From the NCBI GenBank assembly GCA_028871555.1, contig JAGWNA010000013.1, forward strand, positions 1 to 61,093: 61,093 nucleotides of DNA, written 5' to 3'. Below the pieces are notes generated by a model that was given only the letters and a program-made list of their open reading frames with translations, was not told the origin of the DNA and did no database searches. A program made the translations under genes and the position numbers. Source of the stretch: Lysobacteraceae bacterium. GTDB taxonomy: Bacteria; Pseudomonadota; Gammaproteobacteria; Xanthomonadales; Rhodanobacteraceae. Numbering within the stretch: the first letter of the stretch is position 1; every line of letters starts with the position of its first letter. Of the stretch, positions 20,388 to 28,573 are shown piece by piece.

Positions 20388-20423
20388 GTGGATGGGTTCG
20401 CTTTGCTTTAGTGGATGGGTTCG
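20388..20423. promoter_or_regulatory. Tandem 13-bp direct repeat upstream of bdhA
   Basis: GTGGATGGGTTCG occurs at 20388-20400 and again at 20411-20423, 23 bp start to start, beginning 14 bp before the bdhA start codon. Spacing of about two helical turns would place both copies on the same face of the DNA, compatible with a regulator site; it may also be a simple duplication. Confidence 0.4.
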
Positions 20424-20662
20424 GCGCTGGCAGCGGGGTCGGTCACGTCAAGCCCTCGACGGTCGGGCGCGATGGGTGACAGGTAGGGTCAGGAATGATC
20501 GGAGTGGGGGTATCGACGATGTATCTCGGGGCTCCAGCTCCATTCCCATGCGAAAACTGTGATTCTGTGCAGTTTGCGGTGAGCCCGGCGGACGCCCGAC
20601 TCGGGTACGCCGGAGACAGTCCGCCAGTCGCTGATGTACGTTCCGCTGGCCATAGGAGCCCG

Positions 20663-20682
20663 TGAATCCTGAAAAGGATTCA
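20663..20682. terminator. Hairpin with tetraloop downstream of the Pit gene
   Basis: TGAATCCT and AGGATTCA form a perfect 8-bp stem around GAAA (TTTC on the minus-strand RNA). It lies about 170 bp after the stop of the leftward Pit gene, so could end that transcript; no T run follows. Confidence 0.45.
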
Positions 20683-20852
20683 TGACGCAATGACATGAAG
20701 TCCTGGAGACGGCCCGCACGCGGCAATCGAATGCCGCGCGATCAGGGGAGCGGCACGGTTGCGAGGCGCCGAGCGGCCGCCCGCCATCGATCAAGGCCCG
20801 CGCGGTCGACCAGCGGGCGTCTCCCGGCTGGTGCGCCGTCTCCCGGCCACGC

Positions 20853-21944
20853 TCAGCGTATCCACGCGTAGAGCATGGCGCCGAACAGGGCGCCGATCGG
20901 CAAGGTAACCACCCACGACATCGCGATGGTGCCCAGCATCCTGCGGTTCACGCCATTCCTCCCGCTGGCACCGGCGCCCGCCAGCGCGCCGACCGAGACG
21001 TGCGTGGTCGACACCGGAAGGCCGTTGAAACTGGCCGTACTGACCAGCAGCGCGGTGGTCAGGCTGGCCGCCAGACCGGCCCCGAGGTCCAGGTTCGTGA
21101 TCTTGTCGCTCATGGTACGGGCCACCCTGCGGGCACCCAGCAGGCCGCCCAGCAACATCGCGATCGCCACCGCGAGCACCGCCGTATGGCTGTCGAGCAT
21201 GGCGATCGGCAGCAGCAGGGCGGCAATCTTCGGGGTGTCGTTGAGCCCGCGGGCAAACCCCACCGCACCGGCGAACAGGAAATGCAGCGTGTCGACCACG
21301 CGCGGACTGCTGATGCGCGCCAGCGGACGCGCGCCGCTGTCGCTGCACTCGGCCACGCTGCCGGTACGCAGCATCGCCGTGTCGCGCATCATCACGCCTT
21401 CCGGCGTCACGATCGCGGCTTGCTCGACGCACAGGCAGTCGATCTGCCTGCGCTCCGCGCGCGCGACCAGTCGCCGCAACAGCGGCGCAACGATGAAGGC
21501 GGGGATCATCGCAATCAGCGGACTGGCCAGCAGCGGCAACAGGAAGGTCTTGCCCAGCGATCCGAAATGCACGCCCATGCCGGCCGCAACCAGCCCGGCA
21601 CCGCTCATCGCGCCGACCAGCGCATGCGTGGTCGAGATCGGCAGGCCGCGCCAGGATGCCAGGGCGACGGTCAGGCCGGCACCGCCCGCCACGGCCATGG
21701 CGAAACCGGTCTGTGCGGCGATGTCGGCGGATACCAGACCGGCGCCGGTGAAGGCCTTGAGCAGCGCCTGGGCGAGATAGACCGAACCCAGCGATCCGGC
21801 CAGGGTCGTGACGCTGGCCCAGCCAAGGCTGGTCCAGTAGCCCACGGTGCGGCTGCCGTACAGCGTGGCCACCCCCTTGAAGTTGTCGTTCGAGCCGTTG
21901 GTCGCGGCCAGCAGCAACACGGTGATGAAAAGTGCAATGGTCAT
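20853..21944 (-). CDS. Pit-family inorganic phosphate transporter
   Basis: 363-residue multi-pass membrane transporter. The two Pit signature repeats are TNGSNDNFKGVATLYGS near residue 15 and ARGLNDTPKIAALLLPI in the second half, each paired with a PISTTHALVGAMSGAG / PVSTTHVSVGALAGAG segment. Hydrophobic helices surround a short cytoplasmic loop at about 165-215 with two cysteines (DCLCVEQ). Pit carriers move metal-phosphate with protons and also admit arsenate. Its ATG overlaps the stop of the preceding transferase by four bases, so it belongs to the arsS operon, a telling place for a phosphate/arsenate carrier. Confidence 0.93.
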   Translation of the reverse strand: MTIALFITVLLLAATNGSNDNFKGVATLYGSRTVGYWTSLGWASVTTLAGSLGSVYLAQALLKAFTGAGLVSADIAAQTGFAMAVAGGAGLTVALASWRGLPISTTHALVGAMSGAGLVAAGMGVHFGSLGKTFLLPLLASPLIAMIPAFIVAPLLRRLVARAERRQIDCLCVEQAAIVTPEGVMMRDTAMLRTGSVAECSDSGARPLARISSPRVVDTLHFLFAGAVGFARGLNDTPKIAALLLPIAMLDSHTAVLAVAIAMLLGGLLGARRVARTMSDKITNLDLGAGLAASLTTALLVSTASFNGLPVSTTHVSVGALAGAGASGRNGVNRRMLGTIAMSWVVTLPIGALFGAMLYAWIR

Positions 21945-22633
21945 GCGTGGGTTCCAGTCAGCAAGGTGCAGTCAAGGGTGGTGTGCAGCCAGTCCAGCAG
22001 GGCACGCTGCCCCGGCAGCGGCTCGGCCAGCGCCGTCAGGGCGCTGGCCAGTGCGGGCAGGCTCGCAGCGGTGTCGACGTCGGTCAGCATGGGCACGTTG
22101 GCGACCTCGCCATGAGCGGCCAGCAGGGTGCGCAATTCGGATGCGGTGCATGCCTGCGAATAGCGCACCGAGCACCAGACGGCTTGGGGAACGGGCATCC
22201 GGCCGCCGAACAGCCAGAAGCCGCCGTCGCTGGCTCCGCCGAGCACGAATGGCGTGGCCGGATCGTCCAGCGCGGCCCGTGCCGCCCGAAGCATGGCCGG
22301 CGTCAACTGCGGGGCATCGGCACCGATCAGCAGCGCCTGCCCATGACGCGCCTGCAGCGTGGCATAGACGTGATCGAGCCGCTCGCCCAGATCACCTTCG
22401 CCCTGCTCCAGTTGGACAAAACCGCGCCATGCGTCGGCCGCCGCCGGGCCAGACTCGGCAATCGCCCAGTACGGCACGAGTGCCGGCTGGCAGCTGCGCG
22501 CAACTTCCGCCGTGGCCGCTGCGGCCAGCCGATAAAAGTCGGTGGCGCCGGCCGTCCCCAGCGCAGCCGCCAATCGTGTCTTCACGGGCGACAGCCCGGG
22601 GGTCTTGACGAAGATGGCCAGTGCCGCGCTCAT
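21941..22633 (-). CDS. rSAM-associated transferase 1 (TIGR04282/DUF2064, nucleotidyltransferase-like)
   Basis: 230-residue protein of the CofC/MobA-like nucleotidyltransferase fold. It opens with AIFVKTPGLSPVKTRLA, the typical N-terminal motif, followed by LIGADAPQLTPAMLRAA (metal-binding aspartate) and VLGGASDGGFWLFGGR. Members of TIGR04282 are annotated as arsenosugar biosynthesis glycosyltransferases because they occur with ArsS. Its true reaction, perhaps activating a sugar, is not proven. Start and stop overlap both neighbours by four bases, indicating translational coupling. Confidence 0.88.
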   Translation of the reverse strand: MSAALAIFVKTPGLSPVKTRLAAALGTAGATDFYRLAAAATAEVARSCQPALVPYWAIAESGPAAADAWRGFVQLEQGEGDLGERLDHVYATLQARHGQALLIGADAPQLTPAMLRAARAALDDPATPFVLGGASDGGFWLFGGRMPVPQAVWCSVRYSQACTASELRTLLAAHGEVANVPMLTDVDTAASLPALASALTALAEPLPGQRALLDWLHTTLDCTLLTGTHA

Positions 22634-23340
22634 GTCCTTGCCCTGCGCCGCGCGCGCCATGCGGGCCAGGCCTGCGCCGTGGTCCGCCGCCAGTGCCTGA
22701 GCGTGGTGGTTAGCCAGCCCTGCTGTGCGTATTTGCGCGCGCTGGTTTCCAGCGACGCGGGAATGCGGCGAAGCGGCAGGGCGGCATGGCGCGCGGCCCA
22801 CACCAGCAGATGATCCTCGCCATAGCGTGCCTGCTCGTCGAATCCGTGCAGGGCCTGGAAACAGTGTCGCGGCAACACCAGCCCCTGATCGCCGAACGGC
22901 AACCCGAGCCAGCGCGAACGCAGGTTGGCGCCTGCCGCGTTCAGGACGGTCCAGCGCGGCCCGTCCTTGCGGAAGGCGAGCTGGAACCAGCCCAGCGCAT
23001 CGATGCCTTCGGCCAGGAACCGTCCCAGTTCACGCAGGCTGTCCGGTCGCAGGCGCGAATCGGCGTGCAGGAACCACAGCCAGTGGCCGGTGGCCAGCCG
23101 GGCGCCGAGATTCTGCTGGCGCGCGCGCCCCGGCTCGCTGTGGCACTCCCGGTAACGCAGGCACCTGGGCCATGACGCGGGGACCGGCCATGATTCATCG
23201 TCGGCACGTACCACGATCACCTCGCTGCCGGCCGGCAGCGAGGTCAGCTGCTGCAGCAATCCCTGCCACTCGGTTTCGCCGGGCGCCAGCGGCACGATGA
23301 CGGACAGCGAGCGAGAGGCCGCCGGATGACGATTGACCAT
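22630..23340 (-). CDS. rSAM-associated transferase 2 (TIGR04283, family 2 glycosyltransferase)
   Basis: 236-residue glycosyltransferase of the GT-A fold. Motifs are LSVIVPLAPGETEWQ at the start, SEVIVVRADDES, a nucleotide-sugar-binding LWFLHADSRLRPDSL (the DxD-like HAD), and a later FGDQGLVLPRHCF and ARYGEDHLLVWAARH. TIGR04283 proteins occur beside ArsS and the TIGR04282 protein, and are thought to act in arsenosugar synthesis. The gene lies 7 bp after arsM and overlaps the next gene by four bases. The acceptor and donor are unknown. Confidence 0.88.
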   Translation of the reverse strand: MVNRHPAASRSLSVIVPLAPGETEWQGLLQQLTSLPAGSEVIVVRADDESWPVPASWPRCLRYRECHSEPGRARQQNLGARLATGHWLWFLHADSRLRPDSLRELGRFLAEGIDALGWFQLAFRKDGPRWTVLNAAGANLRSRWLGLPFGDQGLVLPRHCFQALHGFDEQARYGEDHLLVWAARHAALPLRRIPASLETSARKYAQQGWLTTTLRHWRRTTAQAWPAWRARRRART

Positions 23341-23347
23341 GAGCACC

Positions 23348-24406
23348 TCAGCAGCAGGCCGATGCACTCGCCGCAGTGGCCGGGGCGCAGTCGAACAGGC
23401 CGTAGTGCCGCCGCTTGTCGCCGTCGATGCGGAAATGCGCCGCGTAGCGGCTGCCGGCCAGCATGTCGGCGCTGTTGCCGCACACCCGCAGCGGCTTGCC
23501 GCTCTCGAACAGGTGGTGGTCGTCCAGCGCAAAACGGTGCGGATGCGCAGGTATCGTGCCGAGGTAGGTGGCGACCTGGCCGTAGTCCTCGCAGCGGTCC
23601 TCCAGCGGCAGCTTGAACGCGCGCCAGGTGATCGACTCGAAATGCGCAAAGCCGATCTTCTGCTCGATCGCCTCGTCGGTCAGTGCGACCGGGCCGCGCG
23701 CGCACACCCGTGCGTCGGCCACGCCGAGCTCGCCCAGCAGGCGGCGGAAATCCTCCACGTACAGCGCGCCGGCCAGGCATTCGCCCAGCAACACCGGATC
23801 GGCCAGCAGCTCGCGCGGCAACCGGCGGTCGCTGTACACGTCGGAGAAATACAGCTCGCCGCCGGGCTTGAGCACGCGCAGGATCTCGGCAAACGCGCGG
23901 CGCTTGTCCGGTACCAGGTTCAACACGCAATTGGAAACCGCCACGTCGACCGATGCGTCAGCGATGCCGAGTGCGGCGAGGTCGGCCAGATCGCCCAGGT
24001 GAAACGTGACATTGGAGCGGGCATGCCCGAAGGCCTGCGCGTGAAAGTCGCGATGCCGCTCGGCGACGGCCAGTTGCTGCGCCGTCATGTCGACGCCGAT
24101 GACATGGCCACGCTCGCCGACCAGCTTCGACAACAGGTAGGCATCGCGGCCACTGCCGCAGCCCAGGTCCAGCACCGTCATGGCGTCCAGCGCCGGCGGC
24201 AGCGGCGAACCGCAACCGTAGAAACGGTCGCGCACTTCCGGGTGCAACTGGGCCAGGATCGTGCGCAGGTGTTCGGGCATCGCATCGATGCTGCAGCACG
24301 CCGTGGTGCGCAGGTCGTTGCTCGACTGCAGGGTTTCGCCGTAATAGCTGCGCACCGCCGACTGCTGTTCTTCGGCAGTGCCGTCGACTTCGTGTTCCAG
24401 GTCCAT
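23348..24406 (-). CDS. arsM: Arsenite S-adenosylmethionine methyltransferase
   Basis: 352-residue methyltransferase that adds methyl groups from SAM to As(III). Motif I is MTVLDLGCGSGRDAYLLSKL; family-typical cysteines are seen in TTACCSIDAMPEH, FYGCGSPLPPAL, VSNCVLNLVPDK and LGECLAGALYVEDF, matching the As(III)-binding thiols. The C-terminal portion carries GDKRRHYGLFDC. It ends in a CC pair, which is unusual enough to note. Starts 2 bp after the arsS stop. Together with ArsS it defines the core of arsenosugar synthesis; alternatively it detoxifies arsenic on its own. Confidence 0.93.
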   Translation of the reverse strand: MDLEHEVDGTAEEQQSAVRSYYGETLQSSNDLRTTACCSIDAMPEHLRTILAQLHPEVRDRFYGCGSPLPPALDAMTVLDLGCGSGRDAYLLSKLVGERGHVIGVDMTAQQLAVAERHRDFHAQAFGHARSNVTFHLGDLADLAALGIADASVDVAVSNCVLNLVPDKRRAFAEILRVLKPGGELYFSDVYSDRRLPRELLADPVLLGECLAGALYVEDFRRLLGELGVADARVCARGPVALTDEAIEQKIGFAHFESITWRAFKLPLEDRCEDYGQVATYLGTIPAHPHRFALDDHHLFESGKPLRVCGNSADMLAGSRYAAHFRIDGDKRRHYGLFDCAPATAASASACC

Positions 24407-24408
24407 GT

Positions 24409-25389
24409 TCACGTCAGCGATCCTCCACAGGAGCTGCCCGCGCCGGCGGTGCAGCCGTAACAATGATTGGCAAAGACGATCGGGCCGCTCTCGATGTCGG
24501 CCAGCCTGGCGATATCCCATACGCTGCGTTGGCGCCCGTCCAGCGGCAGCTCCAGTGCCTGGTTGAAATCGCAGTCGTACAGCTGGCCATCCCAGCCCAC
24601 CGACAGCAGGTTGCGGCACATCACGCCCAGCGCGGCCTGCGGGTTGAACGCATCGAGCAGGGTGTGCATGTAGGTCTCGTAACGACCCTCGCGTTCGAGC
24701 AGATGCAGGAAGCGCTTGATCGGCATGTTGGTGATGGTGAACAGACGGCTGAACACGATGCCGAAATGTTCGGCCAGCTCGCGCCGGTAGGTCGTCTCCA
24801 GCGCCGCTTGCGCCGGCGGCAAGGCAGCGCCCAACGGGTTGTAGACCAGATCCAGTTCCAGCCCGGTATCCGCCTGGCCGTAGCCCAGTGCATTGAGCCG
24901 GCGCAAGGCGCGCAGGCTGGGATCGAACACATGCCGGCCGCGCTGCTGCTCGACGTTGGCCTTGCTGTAGCACGGCAGCGAGGCCACCACCTTGACGCCC
25001 TGCGCGGCCAGGAATTCGGCGGTGTCCTGCTGCCCCGGGCGAAACAGCACGGTCAGGTTGCAGCGGTCGATGACCGCCTTGCCCAGCGCCCGCGCCTCGC
25101 GCACCAGGGTGCGGAAATGCGGATTCATCTCCGGTGCACCGCCGGTCAGGTCCAGCGTATGCACGCCCGGAGCATCGGCCAGCAGTTCGAGAATGCGCTC
25201 GACGGTTGCCGCCTGCATGATTTCGGTGCGCTTGGGGCCAGCCTCGACATGACAGTGCTGGCAAGCCAGGTCGCACAGCTTGCCGACATTGACCTGCAGG
25301 ATTTCCAGCGGCATGCGCGGCAAGGCCAGCCCGTGCTCGTGCAAGGTGCGGGCAAACGATGGCGGCGCGGGAGAGAGGACGGCGTTCAC
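24409..25389 (-). CDS. arsS: Arsenosugar biosynthesis radical SAM protein ArsS
   Basis: 326-residue radical SAM enzyme. The [4Fe-4S] cysteines are C39, C43 and C46 in KLCDLACQHCHVEAG, followed by LDLTGGAPEMNPHF. A C-terminal Cys-rich domain has VGWDGQLYDCDFNQ and ANHCYGCTAGAGSSCGGS. In many homologues this domain carries selenocysteine; here it uses cysteine and the TGA at 24409 is a plain stop. ArsS adds a 5'-deoxyadenosyl group to dimethylarsenite. The start is GTG at 25389, with AGGA at a normal distance. It heads the leftward arsS-arsM-transferase-transferase-Pit operon; a 23-bp palindrome lies just upstream. Confidence 0.93.
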   Translation of the reverse strand: MNAVLSPAPPSFARTLHEHGLALPRMPLEILQVNVGKLCDLACQHCHVEAGPKRTEIMQAATVERILELLADAPGVHTLDLTGGAPEMNPHFRTLVREARALGKAVIDRCNLTVLFRPGQQDTAEFLAAQGVKVVASLPCYSKANVEQQRGRHVFDPSLRALRRLNALGYGQADTGLELDLVYNPLGAALPPAQAALETTYRRELAEHFGIVFSRLFTITNMPIKRFLHLLEREGRYETYMHTLLDAFNPQAALGVMCRNLLSVGWDGQLYDCDFNQALELPLDGRQRSVWDIARLADIESGPIVFANHCYGCTAGAGSSCGGSLT

Positions 25390-25755
25390 GAAAAATCCTG
25401 GCAGTGCCTGCGATCATCGATCGCGGGCACCGCGCGAGCATAGTTACCGGGGTGGATCCGACAACACCGCAACTGAACCGGGGCGCGGGTTGTCATGGTG
25501 TCACCATCGCTTTCACGTGGCGATTGCAAAGCGGAAAGCTCGATGACGACGCGCTCATAGGAGGCGGCAAACCGACAAAAGGATTCATGTTGTCGAAGGC
25601 GTTTCAGAAGGCGGACTGCAGCCGCGAGTCTAGCAACCCCGCCGGACATTGGTCAGCTATGCTTGGCCGTACGCATCGGGGCGCGGCGAGCGGATCCGGC
25701 ATCGATGGTTCGACCTCGCCTGCAAAGGCCTGCTTGCAAAGGTTCCACCTTCCAC
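25390..25755. other. 366-bp divergent promoter region (arsS / sterol-desaturase-like gene)
   Basis: Separates two divergent units of the arsenosugar-type cluster, so promoters for both should lie here. Besides the palindrome at 25406-25428 I see no clear boxes, and no real gene. Confidence 0.5.
25406..25428. promoter_or_regulatory. Near-perfect palindrome upstream of arsS
   Basis: GCCTGCGATC and GATCGCGGGC (one mismatch) flank a three-base centre, beginning 17 bp before the arsS start codon. Its place in the leader suits an operator. No regulator gene lies nearby in this cluster. Confidence 0.45.
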
Positions 25756-26541
25756 ATGAACGACCCTGCGCTTCGTCTCTGGCTGTTCCTCGCACTGCTG
25801 GCGTTGCTCGGCATCGCCGAACGGCTCCGGCCGCGGCACGCCGCGGCGCCCCGCCGCTGGCAGCGCTGGCGGGTGAACCTTGGCCTGGGCCTGATCAACA
25901 CCCTGTGCCTGCGCCTGCTGCTGCCCTGGCTGGCGGTCGATGCGGCGGGATGGGCGCAGGCCGCGAACGTCGGGGTACTGCACATGCTGCGCGTCCCGCC
26001 CTGGCCGGCAGCGGTGATCGCCTTCGTCGCGCTGGACCTGGCGATCTATGCGCAGCATCGCCTGATGCACCGGATCGGCGCGCTGTGGCGGCTGCACCGC
26101 GTGCACCATACCGACATGGCTCTCGACGTCAGCTCAGGCGTGCGCTTCCATCCGGTCGAAATCCTGCTGTCGATGGGGATCAAGATCGCGGTCGTCCTGT
26201 TGCTGGGCGCCGCGCCGCTGGCCGTGCTGGCCTTCGAGATCGTGCTGAGCAGCTTCGCCCTGCTCACCCACGCCAATGTCGACCTGCCGGTGGCTCTGGA
26301 TCGCCGTCTGCGCTGGATCTTCGTGACTCCCGACATGCATCGCATCCATCACTCGGTCGTGCCGGCGGAGCACGACAGCAATTTCGGGTTCCACGTGTCG
26401 TGGTGGGACCGGCTGTTCGGCAGTTACCGCGATGCGCCGGCTGCCCCGCAGTCATCGATGCCGCTGGGGCTGGAGCGCTACCGCGACGACCGGTCGCAGC
26501 AACTGCTTGCGCTGCTTCGGCAGCCGCTGGATGCACCCTGA
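25756..26541 (+). CDS. Sterol desaturase / fatty acid hydroxylase family membrane protein
   Basis: 261-residue di-iron membrane oxygenase. The four hydrophobic stretches include the N-terminal LWLFLALLALLGIAE and WPAAVIAFVALDLAIYAQ. Histidine boxes are HRLMH, HRVHHTD, and later HRIHHSV, plus a HANVD block, giving the eight-histidine pattern of fatty acid hydroxylases. Such enzymes hydroxylate or desaturate lipid chains, ether lipids or sterols. Start ATG at 25756 is the best match to the family N-terminus, although the ribosome site is poor and longer in-frame starts exist. It is followed by a CDP-alcohol phosphatidyltransferase, which hints at lipid substrates. Confidence 0.9.
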   Translation: MNDPALRLWLFLALLALLGIAERLRPRHAAAPRRWQRWRVNLGLGLINTLCLRLLLPWLAVDAAGWAQAANVGVLHMLRVPPWPAAVIAFVALDLAIYAQHRLMHRIGALWRLHRVHHTDMALDVSSGVRFHPVEILLSMGIKIAVVLLLGAAPLAVLAFEIVLSSFALLTHANVDLPVALDRRLRWIFVTPDMHRIHHSVVPAEHDSNFGFHVSWWDRLFGSYRDAPAAPQSSMPLGLERYRDDRSQQLLALLRQPLDAP

Positions 26542-26589
26542 GCCGGCGGCCGCGATGAAACCTGCGTCCATGTGCCGGGAGAACCGCTG

Positions 26590-27186
26590 ATGCTCGACAC
26601 GCACGCCCGGCGCTGGGTCGAACCCGTCATCGGCGCCGTGGCGCGCCTGCTGCACCGTGCCGGACTGAGCGCCAACGCGGTGACCGTGCTGGCCATGCTG
26701 ACCGGCGTGCTGGCCGCGCTGTGGGTGGCCGCCGGCTGGGCCTGGACCGGCATCGCGGTACTGTGGCTTTCCGGCCTGCTCGACGCCGCCGATGGCGCGC
26801 TGGCAAGGATGACCCGCACCAGCCCGTTCGGCGCCATCCTCGACATCACCTTCGACCGCGTGGTGGAAATCGCCATGATCGTGGCGCTGGCGTGGCGCTA
26901 TCCGCAGGCGCGCTTCATCCTGGTGATCCTGGCCGGCATCATCGCCGTGGCGATGTCGCTGTTCCTGTCGATCGCCGCCGCGCTGCGCAACCACTCGGTC
27001 AAGTCGTTCCATTACGCGCCCGGCCTGGGCGAGCGCACCGAAGCGTTCATCTGCATCAGCCTGATGATCGCCGGCCCCGGCCATCTGGCGGCCTGGACCG
27101 GCCTGTTCATCGGCGTGATCGTCTACACCATGGCGCAACGGCTGCGGCACGCCGCCCGGGTGCTGGCTGCCGAAGACGCCGGCTGA
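26590..27186 (+). CDS. ynjF: CDP-alcohol phosphatidyltransferase, YnjF-like
   Basis: 198-residue membrane enzyme. The CDP-alcohol motif DAADGALARMTRTSPFGAIL continues DITFD, giving D-x2-DG-x2-AR-x7-G-x3-D-x3-D. The gap is seven residues, one shorter than in PgsA (eight), and by memory the same as in E. coli YnjF, which also starts MLDxH and has KSFxY..GL.E.TE; here KSFHYAPGLGERTE. Such enzymes transfer a phosphatidyl group from CDP-diacylglycerol to an alcohol. E. coli ynjF sits in the ynjABCDEFI operon, and YnjBCD-like genes are encoded nearby here. The alcohol is unknown; an arsenosugar is a possibility raised by the neighbours. Confidence 0.88.
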   Translation: MLDTHARRWVEPVIGAVARLLHRAGLSANAVTVLAMLTGVLAALWVAAGWAWTGIAVLWLSGLLDAADGALARMTRTSPFGAILDITFDRVVEIAMIVALAWRYPQARFILVILAGIIAVAMSLFLSIAAALRNHSVKSFHYAPGLGERTEAFICISLMIAGPGHLAAWTGLFIGVIVYTMAQRLRHAARVLAAEDAG

Positions 27187-27243
27187 GCCGGGTCCGGGCA
27201 CCCCGTTGCCGCATACAAGCGCTCGCCGCGTGCGCTTGCCCGA

Positions 27244-27942
27244 TCAGCGCAGGTGGCGCGCGGGGTCCGCTGCGGCCTGCGGAACTGGTGCATGACCGAA
27301 CTGGTCCGCGGAAAACGTCAGCGGCACCGGGTCCGGCCGCCGGCCGCAAAGCCAGAACACCAGCTGGTCGACGAAGTGATCGAGATGGCGGATCTGCTGC
27401 ACGCCGTGCTCGATGACCGGATCGGAGGTCGCGGCCAGCAGCGTGCCGCCGTGCGCATGGGTTTCCCAGCAGACCACCTCGCCGTCGCGGCTGCGCTGCA
27501 GGATGCGCGCCTCGGCAGGTATCCGGGTATACGCGCCATGGTGATGCCACCCCGCTTGCCGCGGCGTGAGGCCGGCGAACAGCGGGTGGCTGAAATCGGT
27601 CCAGGCGATCGGCGGCTCGGCCGGCAGGCGGGTCCACCAGCTGTTGTCGACCGGGCGATCCTCCCACTGCCCGCCGATCCAGTCCGCGGCATCGCCGAAC
27701 ACGGCCACGCGGTGCCCCTGCGCCAGAAATCCGAATACCGCCTCGCGCCGTCCAGCCAAGGCCGCGTGGTTGCTCTGGAAAGGAATCAGCAGCGCCTGGT
27801 GTCCTTCCAGGCGCTCGGCACCGAGATCGTGGACAGGGATCAGGTCGAAGAAGGCACGGTACTTCGGTGCCGTGGCCACGGCGTACTGCGACCAGACCCC
27901 GTTGAACAGCATCGCGATGGGTGCGCGGATCGAATCAGGCAT
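27244..27942 (-). CDS. ThuA/GATase1-like protein, copy 2 (function unknown)
   Basis: 232-residue soluble protein beginning MPDSIRAPIAMLFNG. Segments EGHQALLIPFQSNHAALAGR and GHRVAVFGDAAD look like the first strands of a glutamine-amidotransferase-like fold, then a TDFSHPLFAGLTP block typical of ThuA-type proteins, and a C-terminal half with VVCWETHAHGGTLLAATSDP and IRHLDHFVDQLVFWLCG. There is no Cys-His-Glu amidase triad that I can assign. It overlaps the preceding gene by 8 bases and is the last gene of the long leftward operon with the TonB receptor and ABC transporter. Confidence 0.6.
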   Translation of the reverse strand: MPDSIRAPIAMLFNGVWSQYAVATAPKYRAFFDLIPVHDLGAERLEGHQALLIPFQSNHAALAGRREAVFGFLAQGHRVAVFGDAADWIGGQWEDRPVDNSWWTRLPAEPPIAWTDFSHPLFAGLTPRQAGWHHHGAYTRIPAEARILQRSRDGEVVCWETHAHGGTLLAATSDPVIEHGVQQIRHLDHFVDQLVFWLCGRRPDPVPLTFSADQFGHAPVPQAAADPARHLR

Positions 27943-28573
27943 GGCGGGACTCCAGGTGCCGTGACACCGCACGGATGATGTTGCGGTAAAGCCGCTGCGG
28001 GCCATCGGCGGCGGCTTCGGCGCCGCCACGATCGCCCAGTGGACCGCTGGCGGTGGCAACGATCAGTCCCGGCGTCGAGCGGGTATCGGCAATCAGCACG
28101 GGGCGACCCCAGGTGTCGGCCAGTACCACGCTCTGCGGACAGGCGGTAACCAGCTCGCCACAGGCCCACCAGCCGCTGATGCCATGGGCATCGGTGCCCA
28201 GCCGCTGCGGATCGACACCGGCCATCAGGCCCAGCGGGTCGCTGGCCACGTGGTAGCGCACGTCGCGGTTCGGACGCGTGTTGTCGTGGCGCCACACGGT
28301 GCCTGGCAGCCACGGCGTGTAGCAGCCGCAGAAGCACAGCACCGCGCCGCCGCGGGCCAGCACCGCCTCGATACTGTGCCTGGCGCGATACAGCGACAGA
28401 TGGTCGCTGCCGTTGGGCACGATCACCACGTCCTCGGCAAACGCGGGAGACCAGTCGCGCACGATCGGCTCGAACCGGTAGCGCAGCGCCGGCGAATCGA
28501 CGAAATGCCCGCGCAGGCCGTGGATGCCGTTGTCCACCACGGCGATCGACAGCGTGGCGATGCCTTCATGCAT
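27935..28573 (-). CDS. ThuA/GATase1-like protein, copy 1 (function unknown)
   Basis: 212-residue protein beginning MHEGIATLSIAVVDNGIHGL. A possible nucleophile-elbow region AVLCFCGCYTPWLPGTVWRH is followed by MAGVDPQRLGTDAHGISGWWACGE and LIADTRSTPGLIVATASGPLG, comparable in layout to the next gene, so I read the two as paralogues of a Rossmann-like, GATase-type fold. Start ATG at 28573; an ATG nine bases further upstream also fits. The gene overlaps the end of the ATPase gene. Function unknown: candidates are sugar/lipid hydrolase or substrate-handling partner of the transporter. Confidence 0.6.
   Translation of the reverse strand: MHEGIATLSIAVVDNGIHGLRGHFVDSPALRYRFEPIVRDWSPAFAEDVVIVPNGSDHLSLYRARHSIEAVLARGGAVLCFCGCYTPWLPGTVWRHDNTRPNRDVRYHVASDPLGLMAGVDPQRLGTDAHGISGWWACGELVTACPQSVVLADTWGRPVLIADTRSTPGLIVATASGPLGDRGGAEAAADGPQRLYRNIIRAVSRHLESRHA

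Larger units (their letters stand above)
20375..20852. other. 478-bp gap between the Pit gene and bdhA
   Basis: Holds the bdhA promoter region and the end of the arsS-to-Pit transcript. Apart from the tandem 13-bp repeat and a hairpin with GAAA loop I see no gene; open frames of about 100 codons here are unlike any family I know. Confidence 0.5.

Noticed and set aside
20489..20794. Minus-strand ORF of about 100 codons in the Pit-bdhA gap
   Set aside because: No recognisable domain and no clear ribosome site.
24409..24411. TGA in arsS as selenocysteine codon
   Set aside because: Many ArsS homologues use selenocysteine, but reading past this TGA gives no family-like sequence, and the C-terminal domain already has its cysteines. 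arsM begins three bases later.
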